DNA of 64,000 bases, from positions 124,001-188,000 of the forward strand of contig CALXQI010000015.1 of the NCBI GenBank assembly GCA_944390585.1, in the 5' to 3' direction. Below the pieces are notes generated by a model that was given only the letters and a program-made list of their open reading frames with translations, made no database searches and was not told where the DNA came from. Of the stretch, positions 42,315 through 49,992 are shown piece by piece (within the stretch, counting starts at the first letter, position 1; each line of letters starts with the position of its first letter). The position numbers and the translations under genes are program-made. Origin of the DNA: an uncultured Alphaproteobacteria bacterium (GTDB lineage: Bacteria; Pseudomonadota; Alphaproteobacteria; RUG11792).

Positions 42315-42821
42315 ATGAGTATTAAAAGAATGTTGCTCGCATGTGCATGTCTTGTAAGTATTACTTATGGAGGTATTAACAATAATGCATTAACATTAAG
42401 TAGATACTGTATCAATAATGATGGTGTTAGTATTACTGATAACACTGATATTGTTTGGATGATGCTGAAAGAAGAAAAAGAATTTGATATGCAAGAATGT
42501 GTTGATCGTATGATGTTTTATTTATTTGAATGGATAAAGCAAATGAATGTTAGAATTACTAGATGGAGGTTAGAAGAGATTGTTAGAAATATTGTAACGT
42601 TTATGTTTGATATAGATTTAGAAAGACAAGATGAGCCTATTTTTAAATACGACGTTATAAGAGAACTTGCAGTTGCAATATTGAAAAATAAATACAGTAA
42701 AGATGGCTTTTTATACGATGGTATATATAAAATAATGAAATTTGTTAGAGAAAAAATGCTAGAAAAATATAATGATAACGCATGGATTCGATATACAGAG
42801 GAAGATATATTATATTGTTAA
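42315..42821 (+). CDS. Secreted protein of the SYGS signal-peptide group
   Basis: Start at the ATG 42315, preceded by GGAG. Signal peptide MSIKRMLLACACLVSITYGG. The mature part (about 148 residues) has helices rich in Met, Lys and Glu, and ends with IYKIMKFVREKMLEKYN, a block that recurs in 43055-43351 (MCKMAEFIRGKLLEQ) and 45075-45599 (IYRLMDSLCERSIRW). Function unknown. Confidence 0.7.
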   Translation: MSIKRMLLACACLVSITYGGINNNALTLSRYCINNDGVSITDNTDIVWMMLKEEKEFDMQECVDRMMFYLFEWIKQMNVRITRWRLEEIVRNIVTFMFDIDLERQDEPIFKYDVIRELAVAILKNKYSKDGFLYDGIYKIMKFVREKMLEKYNDNAWIRYTEEDILYC

Positions 42822-42888
42822 ATTTTTAATTGCAAACTTTGATTATATGTATTATACTTGTGGAACAATTTGTGAATAGAGATTTTTT

Positions 42889-43351
42889 ATGAGTATTGCA
42901 AGAATATTGCTCGCTGTGTGTTTGGTTAGTGCTGGCTACTGTACTACTAGTGATGATGAACGTCACGACCATGGGAAAGAGAATAGATGTCGTATTAGTG
43001 ATAGTGGGTGTTATAGCTGAGAAGAAGATAGCTACGAAGATGATGAGGTAGAAAGTGTGGATGGTATTAAAGAGAGAATGTTGTGTAATGAGTTTAATAA
43101 GGATACATGTGGTCGTTGTTTGTGTATTTTTTTGTTTAGCAAAAATTGTTGAGGATACTGCTGGTAATGCGTTTGGTGTAAAGTTTGGTGATAAAAGTGG
43201 AACTTTCTTTAGCAAAGAAATGATGAGTGGATTAAAAGCGATGATTATGGGAGGACGATACATTGAAGGTGATAAGTTTAACGAGGTATTGTTGCACCAA
43301 GGAATGTGTAAAATGGCCGAATTTATTAGAGGAAAGTTGCTTGAGCAATAA
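42889..43351 (+). pseudogene. Broken secreted gene of the same group
   Basis: Signal peptide MSIARILLAVCLVSAGYCT, then DDERHDHGKENRCRISDSGC and TGA at 43018-43020. The same frame continues (EEDSYEDDEVESVDGIKERM...LFSKNC) to a second stop. The last part lies in another frame (43055-43351), joined at a T-rich stretch near 43120, and ends in MAEFIRGKLLEQ. One nonsense change plus a frameshift. Confidence 0.7.
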
Positions 43352-43395
43352 CGTGCGAATAGATAACAAACTGTAATAAAAAAATAGAGGTTTTT

Positions 43396-44163
43396 GTGAT
43401 TATTAAAAGAGTATTACTTGCTATATGCTTAATAGGCACTAGTTATAGTAGTTTTGAAAATGATGAAGCAGAGAGCATAAATGAAGATGTCATGATGGAG
43501 ATTAAGGAATCTTGCCAACGTCGTGTACAAAAGTTTTTGTCTAAACAAGTTGAGAGTAGTGTAGAGAAATTTAAGGAAGGTAAAATCAAGCTGTGCTATG
43601 TAACGCACAAGTCGTTAGGCGGTGGTGTAGATAATGAATATTGTGTAAGAATTTTGCTATGTGCAGATAAAAAAATGCAAGCAGAAACGCAGAGGGAGGT
43701 GTTGTGTGAGCTGGATGGAGATTGGAATGTCGCTATTGATTGCATATACGGAATGAGGGAAAGACCGTTGATTGAGCGATTCATGGGTAAATGTGCGGAG
43801 TGTATAGGTTTGCTGATAAAGGAGATTGAAAAAACTAAGAAAGTGGAGGAGTGGGGAGCGGAAAAGGAGGCAGGACAGTGGAAAATGTGTGGAGTGATGG
43901 AAGGATGGGTGTTGGCTGATTATGGGTTGGGTAAGTTAATAAAAAGGAAGTGGATTGGCGAGTGGTGTATGGCAAGATTTTGGAGGAATGTTGAGGAATA
44001 TAGGAAACAACATGGAGTGATAGGGTACAATCATGATCGTAGTGCTAATTTTTTGATGGATGATTGTTATAGGATGATAGGTTATGCATGTAAGCGAGGG
44101 TGTGAATGGATGAAGCCTGAGTTGAAAAATATGTTGAAATGGAATGTAGTAAAAAATGGATAA
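43396..44163 (+). CDS. Secreted protein, Trp/Cys/Lys-rich
   Basis: GTG start at 43396 in the position where relatives have ATG (leader TTTTT, then VIIKRVLLAICLIGTSYSS). The 255-residue product has a cysteine-containing middle (CQRRVQKFLS, CYVTHKSLGGG, CADKKM, CELDGDW, CIYGMRER) and a helical C-terminal half (MCGVMEGWVLADYGLGKLIKRKW, GCEWMKPELKNML). Uninterrupted. Exported protein of unknown role. Confidence 0.7.
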   Translation: MIIKRVLLAICLIGTSYSSFENDEAESINEDVMMEIKESCQRRVQKFLSKQVESSVEKFKEGKIKLCYVTHKSLGGGVDNEYCVRILLCADKKMQAETQREVLCELDGDWNVAIDCIYGMRERPLIERFMGKCAECIGLLIKEIEKTKKVEEWGAEKEAGQWKMCGVMEGWVLADYGLGKLIKRKWIGEWCMARFWRNVEEYRKQHGVIGYNHDRSANFLMDDCYRMIGYACKRGCEWMKPELKNMLKWNVVKNG

Positions 44164-44291
44164 ATAAATATAGTGGTGAGTATAGAATCTGGGAGTAAAA
44201 ATAACAAATCAGTAAAATGGCCGCCCACTGCAAAATTGCAAACACGAGAGTAATGTATTATATATGGTGCGATTTTTAAGCGTGTGTTTTT

Positions 44292-45041
44292 ATGAATATT
44301 AAAGGAATTTTACTTGCCTGCATGTGCTTAGCAAGTGTTAGTTATGGAAGTACAAGTGGTGCACCATCGTTATTTGATGATATTGATCGTGGGAATATAA
44401 GGTGTGATACATCTAACCTAAAAACAGAATGTATAAGTGCGGTGCGAGAGTCTTTGCAAAAAGGAAATTGGAACAAAATTATGGATATTGCTGCAGGCGA
44501 TATAACACTGGTATATGTGGATCAAGCTGACGAGTGTTATAGAAGAGTAAAATTGCGAGTAAGCAGAGGTGAACAAGTAAGACCTGAGCAAGTATTATGC
44601 AATGTGAATGATTTAGTGATAATTGTTGAAAGTGTACAGTGTGCGACTGTAAAGAGTGTGATTTGGGCATTAGAAGAATATTGTGCTGATTTAATAAGAA
44701 ATGGAGGAAATACTACAGAAGATTATAAAGCAAGAAGGATTGAGGAATATGTGTTGAAGATGTTTGGAATGGACGATATGCGTGAAGATAGGGGAGAAGC
44801 GATTATTGACAGAAATGTTCTTGAACAATGGGTGACAAAGATGAAAGAGTTTATGCAGGATGGTAGGGGTGATGAGATATTAATGGATGAAGATTTTGAA
44901 AGAGCGTTGGGCATGATGATGAATTATGTTTGTGAAAGGAAGGTAGGATGGATAACGCAAGATGTACAGGATATTGGACATTGGCGAAATGCAACATGTG
45001 CTGACATAGTTGAATGTAAAAGAGGTAACACAGGTGATTAG
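44292..45041 (+). CDS. Secreted protein, first domain of a nonsense-split gene
   Basis: Signal peptide MNIKGILLACMCLASVSYGS. The frame ends at TAG (45039-45041) but runs on in the same frame to 45599. The downstream piece repeats the domain of this one: DITLVYVDQADECYRRVKL here matches MIWIGEDTGWYRYKEVELC there, and IIRKCAGEI with FGVEINNGDFF there match WALEEYCADLI with FGMDDMRED here. The original protein was thus a two-domain repeat of about 435 residues cut by an amber codon. This half is complete with signal peptide and could still work. Confidence 0.7.
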   Translation: MNIKGILLACMCLASVSYGSTSGAPSLFDDIDRGNIRCDTSNLKTECISAVRESLQKGNWNKIMDIAAGDITLVYVDQADECYRRVKLRVSRGEQVRPEQVLCNVNDLVIIVESVQCATVKSVIWALEEYCADLIRNGGNTTEDYKARRIEEYVLKMFGMDDMREDRGEAIIDRNVLEQWVTKMKEFMQDGRGDEILMDEDFERALGMMMNYVCERKVGWITQDVQDIGHWRNATCADIVECKRGNTGD

Positions 45042-45074
45042 TATTCGCGTGGTGAAGAGTGTTGTAAAGCGCAG

Positions 45075-45599
45075 TTGCGCAGTGGGTGGGGAGGGAATAA
45101 TAACGAGAATATGATATGGATTGGAGAAGACACTGGTTGGTATAGATATAAGGAAGTAGAATTGTGTGATGGAGAAAGCGATGAAATAAGGGGAAAAAAT
45201 GAAATAATGCGTTATGATGATGGCAAAGTAGCAGTTGTTTGTGATTCGATATCGTGGGAAAAAAGTACACTAGCTGGGATAATTATAAGAAAATGCGCGG
45301 GAGAAATAAGTGGGAGACCAAATTGGAGAAGACTTGATGTTGGCAAGGAGTTAGTAAAGTGGGTTACAGAAGCGTTTGGTGTAGAGATTAATAATGGTGA
45401 TTTTTTTACTGATGATGCGAAGAATGAATTTATTAATGCCATCACAACTACAGAAAGGGGACATTATGTAGAGTGTGATAGTGTTAGAATGCGGTCTTTG
45501 TATGATGGGATATATAGATTGATGGATAGTCTTTGCGAGCGGAGTATCAGATGGGTGGCGAAAGATAGAAGGTATAAAGTAAGAGATAGAATGTTGTAA
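45075..45599 (+). CDS. Second domain of the nonsense-split secreted gene
   Basis: Open from 45042 in the frame of 44292-45041. The TTG at 45075 is the first formal start and has no good ribosome site. Contains MIWIGEDTGWYRYKEVELC, RRLDVGKELVKWVTEAFGVEI and IYRLMDSLCERSIRW. No signal peptide. It is probably not translated alone. Confidence 0.5.
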   Translation: MRSGWGGNNNENMIWIGEDTGWYRYKEVELCDGESDEIRGKNEIMRYDDGKVAVVCDSISWEKSTLAGIIIRKCAGEISGRPNWRRLDVGKELVKWVTEAFGVEINNGDFFTDDAKNEFINAITTTERGHYVECDSVRMRSLYDGIYRLMDSLCERSIRWVAKDRRYKVRDRML

Positions 45600-45756
45600 T
45601 AAAAATACTTAGTTGCAGCAAACAATGATTTTGTGTATCCAATCCGCATGTACTAACGTTATTTTGTCTGTATTTAATTTTGTTAACTATCTAAAGAATT
45701 TTTAAAGAAAAACGTATGTTTATTGCCAAATTGTAAAAATTTACCAGAAAACATAG

Positions 45757-45785
45757 TTGTAAACTTCAATTTTAAATGTTATAAT
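45757..45785 (+). promoter_or_regulatory. Sigma-70 promoter of the 45.8 kb secreted repeat protein
   Basis: TTGTAA (45757-45762), a 17-bp spacer, TATAAT (45780-45785). The start codon follows 32 bp later. Confidence 0.6.
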
Positions 45786-45816
45786 TACAGCAGGGCTTAT
45801 AGAATGGAAGTTTTTT

Positions 45817-47022
45817 ATGAATATGAGAAGGATACTACTTGCATGTACATGCTTTGTTGGCGCTAGTTATGGAAGTGCTGATGATGCGGGTAGTAGGTTT
45901 AGTGATATAAAAAAAATGATTGAAAATGTAAATAGGGAGAGAGAACAATTGTGGGTAAAAAAAATAGACGAGAATAAAGCTTTTTGGGAACAACGGCAAA
46001 AAATGATTGATGAGAAGATTGATGGTATATGTGAAATATATAAGGGAAGACAGGGTGTTCTGGGATGCAAAAACGATAATGAAAGGGATGCAATAGATGC
46101 AGAGTGGAGTGTTTTTAAAGGGGGTGGAACTGGTATTGATGATAAAAACAAAAGAGCTTGGATTGTGGGAGTAAAAACGATTACTGTGGTCAATAGTGAA
46201 TGGGGGAATAATGGTAATTATGGGGAGAGAAGTTCAGATGATGGTAGTAGTTGTAGTAGTGAGAGTGACGGATCTAGTCAAAGTATTACAAGCATTAAAA
46301 GCGTGGATAGCAAAGATGAGTGGAAGGAGAAGAATGAAAGCGATGATAACGAAGAGGATATAGTGACAGAAAAATTGTCGAGCTCATCGTCTGATAACAG
46401 TGACAGGAGTGAAAACCACGACGATGATATCCCATCGCTGGAGGAAGAACAGGAAGGGGAAATGTTGCCAAATGTGAGTGAACACCCAAAGGAGGAAACG
46501 AGCGAGGATAATGATGTACAAAACTCGTTAAACCCACTGGGGGTGTTAAGCACATCGTCAAGTGATTGGGACGATAGCAGACCACGCGAGAATAAGATAC
46601 CACAAATCCCACACAAGAGTGGTGAAAGCTCGTCGTCTAGTAGTAAACACGACGAGGAATCACACAAGAGTAACGCGCCGCAAAGTGAGCACAAGAGTAA
46701 CAAGGAATCGTCAAGCTCATCGTCTGATAGTGATCATGAGGAGAAGCCTGTTGCTGAACAACCACAAATAGAACAACAGCAAACGGACCAACAGCATGAG
46801 GAGGCGCCTGCTGCTGAACAACCACAAGCGGAGCAACAGCAACCGGACCAACAGTATGAGGAGGCGCCTGCTGCTGAACAACCACAAGCGGAGCAACAGC
46901 AACCGGACCAACAGTATGAGGAGGAGCCTGTTGCTGAACAACCACAAATAGAACAACAGCAAACGGACCAACAGCATGAGGAGGCGCCTGCTGCTGAACA
47001 ACCACAAATAGAACAACAGTAA
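45817..47022 (+). CDS. Secreted Ser/Glu-rich repeat protein (5' part of nonsense-split gene)
   Basis: Signal peptide MNMRRILLACTCFVGASYGS. A short helical domain (residues 25-100) is followed by a long disordered part rich in Ser, Asp, Glu and Asn (SSDDGSSCSSESDGSSQS, SSSSSDSDHEEKP) and five 20-residue repeats of the type EEAPAAEQPQAEQQQPDQQY. A CAG-to-TAA-type change in the last repeat (47020-47022, where other copies read CAA) ends the frame, but the same frame continues to 47508 through a folded-looking domain. The intact protein would have about 563 residues. Looks like a surface or secreted effector with a flexible stalk. Confidence 0.75.
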   Translation: MNMRRILLACTCFVGASYGSADDAGSRFSDIKKMIENVNREREQLWVKKIDENKAFWEQRQKMIDEKIDGICEIYKGRQGVLGCKNDNERDAIDAEWSVFKGGGTGIDDKNKRAWIVGVKTITVVNSEWGNNGNYGERSSDDGSSCSSESDGSSQSITSIKSVDSKDEWKEKNESDDNEEDIVTEKLSSSSSDNSDRSENHDDDIPSLEEEQEGEMLPNVSEHPKEETSEDNDVQNSLNPLGVLSTSSSDWDDSRPRENKIPQIPHKSGESSSSSSKHDEESHKSNAPQSEHKSNKESSSSSSDSDHEEKPVAEQPQIEQQQTDQQHEEAPAAEQPQAEQQQPDQQYEEAPAAEQPQAEQQQPDQQYEEEPVAEQPQIEQQQTDQQHEEAPAAEQPQIEQQ

Positions 47023-47050
47023 ACGGACCAACAGCATGAGGAGGAGCCTG
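46739..47050 (+). repeat. 60-bp coding tandem repeat, five copies plus a partial one
   Basis: Exact 60-bp period encoding 20 residues. Two unit types alternate (EEPVAEQPQIEQQQTDQQH and EEAPAAEQPQAEQQQPDQQY), which shows recent copying within the array. Copy number is likely to vary between strains. Confidence 0.9.
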
Positions 47051-47133
47051 TTGAGGATGCAGTAGACACGAGGTGGAGCGGGGTAATAAAAAAAATAGTT
47101 GAAGAAAAAACAGCTGCCGGATTTGGACAAGTA

Positions 47134-47508
47134 ATGCATGGATGTGATCAGGTGTGGGAATGGTGGAAAGTAAATGCTGTGGAGTGTGCGGGTAATGAAA
47201 TGGTGTGGAAGATGATTTGTTTAAGATTGGCGTATGAATATGGGAGAGGAGGTAATAAGTGGAAGGATATGAAGATAGAGAGTGATGAGGTGACAAAGCG
47301 TGTGAGAAATTGTATAGCTGGTGTGTTGCTGAAGAATGGTGACGACATTAGTGAATGTGCGCAGATGAAGGAAGAAGAACGAAAAGCTATTGAAGAGATG
47401 TATGATGTTATAGAGAAGAATGAGGGGATTAAGTGGGAAGGTAATGTGTTGGTAAAATGGGTAGAAGGTGTTGTAATGGCGATAGCTCAAAAGGAAGGTG
47501 CTGCATAA
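47134..47508 (+). CDS. C-terminal domain of the nonsense-split repeat protein
   Basis: Open from 47023 in the frame of 45817-47022; the ATG at 47134 is the first internal start. Sequence MHGCDQVWEWWKVNAVECAGNEMVWKM... is helical, with Trp and Cys as in the other secreted proteins. Without the upstream part it has no signal peptide. Confidence 0.5.
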   Translation: MHGCDQVWEWWKVNAVECAGNEMVWKMICLRLAYEYGRGGNKWKDMKIESDEVTKRVRNCIAGVLLKNGDDISECAQMKEEERKAIEEMYDVIEKNEGIKWEGNVLVKWVEGVVMAIAQKEGAA

Positions 47509-47640
47509 GAAATGTTTTATGATGTATGGTGGTTTGACAAGTTTGTGTTTTTCATTTGTAAGAAGTTAAATATCCGCTTATGGATATTGACTGTTGCAAA
47601 ATTATTATGATTGTATGTTGCAAATCTTTATAGTTTCAGA

Positions 47641-49830
47641 TTATTCATTATTATCACTGCTGTATGAGTATTCATCGTCTTGGTATTGTTTATAATAGCT
47701 TTTTGGCATGATTATACAGCGCTTTTTTTTGAATAATACAATAAGTGTTTTATCGTCAGAATCTTCTTGCTGTATTTGAGATTGACTTAATATATCTTGA
47801 ACATTTTGTTCTTGCTGTACTTGAGATTGATTCAATATTTCTTGTATCGTCTGCTGGTTTGCTATTTCATCTAAGTTACATTGCTCTTGCTGTACATGAG
47901 GTTGATTTAATATATCCTGCACTGTTTGTTGGTTTGATGTTTCATCTATAGCATTTTGTTCTTGCTGTATTTGAGATTGGTTCAATATCTCTTGCATCGT
48001 CTGCTGGTTTGATGTTTCATTTAAGTTACCTTGCTCTTGCTGTACATGAGGTTGACTTAATATATCATGTACTGTTTGTTGCTTTGATGTTTGTTCTTCT
48101 TGTTCTAACGATAGTGCGCCACCACAACTATCATACGATTGGTTATCCATCTTGGCAGCACCTTCTACTTCTTGAATATTGTCACTGTACTCTTTGTGCT
48201 CTATTTGCATTTCTCCTGTAATATATGCCTCATTTTCTTTGTATACTTGTTTAATAATTAGCTGATCATTATCATCAGTACAATTTAATATATTCTCTTG
48301 ATATACTTGCTCCAGAACTAATTGGGGCACACTATTACCATAATTATTTGAATTATTTTTTTTGTCTACTTGTCCAATAAGTGTTTCTTTATTATTATTT
48401 GAGTTATCCTCTATGTTTGTTTGTTCAAATACTGGATTATCATTATCACAATTACTTAGCATATGTTCTTGATTTACTTGTTCAATAAGTAACTCTTCAC
48501 TATTATTATCATAATTACTTGAGTTATCCTCTTTGTCTATTTGTTCAATAAGTGGCTGTTTATTATTACAAGCATAATTACTTGAGTTATCCTCTTTGTC
48601 TATTTGTTCAATAAATGGCTGTTTATTATTACAAGCATAATTACTTGAGTTATCCTCTTTGTCTATTTGTTCAATAAGTGGCTGTTCATTATTACAAGCA
48701 TAATTATTTGAGTTGTTCTCTTGGTCTATTTGTGCAAGAGGCGCATCATCACAACTGTCATGCGTATTTTCTTCATAATCTATATGATGAGTATTATGTT
48801 TTTTCTTCCTTTTACCATGATGTATTGGTTCTTGCTGCTCGTCTTGTATCAAATCAGGTTTACCATTTTGTTCTTCTTGTGCCAACTTGTGTTTACTATG
48901 ATGGCTATTGTGTTTTTTCTTCTTTTTACTATGTTGTGTTGATTTCTGCTGCTCATCCTGCATTAAAGTTGATTCTTGTTGTTTTTCCTGTGGCTCGGAT
49001 TTATTATTGCAACTATCATGTGTATTTTCTTCTTCATAATCTATTGGTATACCAGTTTTTCCAAAATTTTCACTTTTACTATAATCTTTTTTATAATTAA
49101 TAATTGTATTGCGTGGACTTTTGCTGCGTGCGGCTCTTCTCCTTGATATTAGCTTTTTCTTTGTTACTAAATTGCGTTTTTTATTTATTTCAATAATTTT
49201 CTCACCAGGGCGGTCTGCATATCGTATTACTTGATTTATTACTTCTATCATTGGTATGCCATCTTTATTTAATGGTATTTTATATTCTAAGGAAGCTTTA
49301 TATTTTTGAATTATATAATTTTTTACAGTATTATTAGAATCCATTAATAATAAATTATGGTAATTCATAATTATAAAGTTGTTGATTTTAGAATTTATTT
49401 CTGGATTAGTATTGTTACTTACAAAGTCTAAAATTTCTTTAAAATTTTTAATACCTTCTTGTAAACATTCTTGTGCTTTGTACAAAGATATTTGCTTAAA
49501 TGAAAGTAGTAAGTAGAGACCAGGTAGTTTTTGTTCAATAAATTCTAAAATAGCACAATATTGCTTTGTAATTTTTATTACGCGTTTTATTACTTTAAGC
49601 TTTGGAATATATGGAGAAAACATTGCTTCTTGCTTTTCATAACGTCGTTGAGCAAATCCAATATAAAAATTGAAGTCAGCAAGATTTAAAACTTGTTTAG
49701 CTAAAGATATCAATTTTGATTCACTATATATATATTTTCTGCCACTTTCAGTTTCATTAGAATATGAATCAAAATGGCATATTGTGATGATAAAGTATAT
49801 AATATGTATAAAAATATTCTTGTAAAACAT
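47641..49830 (-). CDS. Large secreted repeat protein with basic motifs (effector-like)
   Basis: 729 residues. N terminus with a signal peptide (NIFIHIIYFIITICHFDSYS), then a helical domain (residues 25-215). The middle is basic, with RRRAARSKSP and two KKKKHN..HH segments that resemble nuclear localisation signals. After that come about seven copies of a unit like EQIDKEDNSSNYACNNKQPL, and finally five copies of a unit like NQQTVQDILNQPHVQQEQ before a short C-terminal domain (KTLIVLFKKKRCIIMPKSYY). Three different repeat classes in one protein are typical of host-directed effectors in intracellular Alphaproteobacteria. That role is inferred, not shown. Intact frame. Confidence 0.75.
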   Translation of the reverse strand: MFYKNIFIHIIYFIITICHFDSYSNETESGRKYIYSESKLISLAKQVLNLADFNFYIGFAQRRYEKQEAMFSPYIPKLKVIKRVIKITKQYCAILEFIEQKLPGLYLLLSFKQISLYKAQECLQEGIKNFKEILDFVSNNTNPEINSKINNFIIMNYHNLLLMDSNNTVKNYIIQKYKASLEYKIPLNKDGIPMIEVINQVIRYADRPGEKIIEINKKRNLVTKKKLISRRRAARSKSPRNTIINYKKDYSKSENFGKTGIPIDYEEENTHDSCNNKSEPQEKQQESTLMQDEQQKSTQHSKKKKKHNSHHSKHKLAQEEQNGKPDLIQDEQQEPIHHGKRKKKHNTHHIDYEENTHDSCDDAPLAQIDQENNSNNYACNNEQPLIEQIDKEDNSSNYACNNKQPFIEQIDKEDNSSNYACNNKQPLIEQIDKEDNSSNYDNNSEELLIEQVNQEHMLSNCDNDNPVFEQTNIEDNSNNNKETLIGQVDKKNNSNNYGNSVPQLVLEQVYQENILNCTDDNDQLIIKQVYKENEAYITGEMQIEHKEYSDNIQEVEGAAKMDNQSYDSCGGALSLEQEEQTSKQQTVHDILSQPHVQQEQGNLNETSNQQTMQEILNQSQIQQEQNAIDETSNQQTVQDILNQPHVQQEQCNLDEIANQQTIQEILNQSQVQQEQNVQDILSQSQIQQEDSDDKTLIVLFKKKRCIIMPKSYYKQYQDDEYSYSSDNNE
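47757..48095 (-). repeat. Coding repeats of the QQTVQDILNQ type
   Basis: Five imperfect units of about 66-72 bp encode NQQT-[VMI]-[QH]-[DE]-I-L-[NS]-Q-[PS]-[HQ]-[VI]-QQEQ. Two forms (HDIL/QDIL..PHV and QEIL..SQI) alternate, as if a two-unit block had been duplicated. Confidence 0.8.
48440..48740 (-). repeat. Coding repeats of the EQIDKEDNSSNYACNN type
   Basis: Three nearly identical 63-bp units (48525-48710) and several more diverged ones on both sides encode LIEQIDKEDNSSNYACNNKQP. The identical copies point to recent expansion. Confidence 0.8.
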
Positions 49831-49992
49831 AATATTATAAAAAGATGTCTATATTTTCAGTATACATAATTATGAAAAACAATATATAAATGATAGAATG
49901 TAATATATAATTTTTTTATAAAAAATACGTTATGTAAAAAAATATTGTTGTATTTTTGCTGTAAAATGCAGTATAGGGATTGACTTTTATAA

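Noticed and set aside
27820-45599. Reassignment of TGA to tryptophan
   Set aside because: dsbD, fabD and the terminase end at TGA in the expected place, tryptophan is TGG throughout, and TAA and TAG interrupt other secreted genes in the same way.
46562-46771. 69-codon plus-strand basic frame inside the 45.8 kb gene
   Set aside because: Out-of-frame shadow of the Ser/Asp-rich region, without a ribosome site.
46734-47296. Cys/Ser- and Leu-rich minus-strand frames (SSCCWSVCCCSICGCS type)
   Set aside because: They are the antisense of the 60-bp Gln/Pro repeats; a uniform repeat keeps several frames open.
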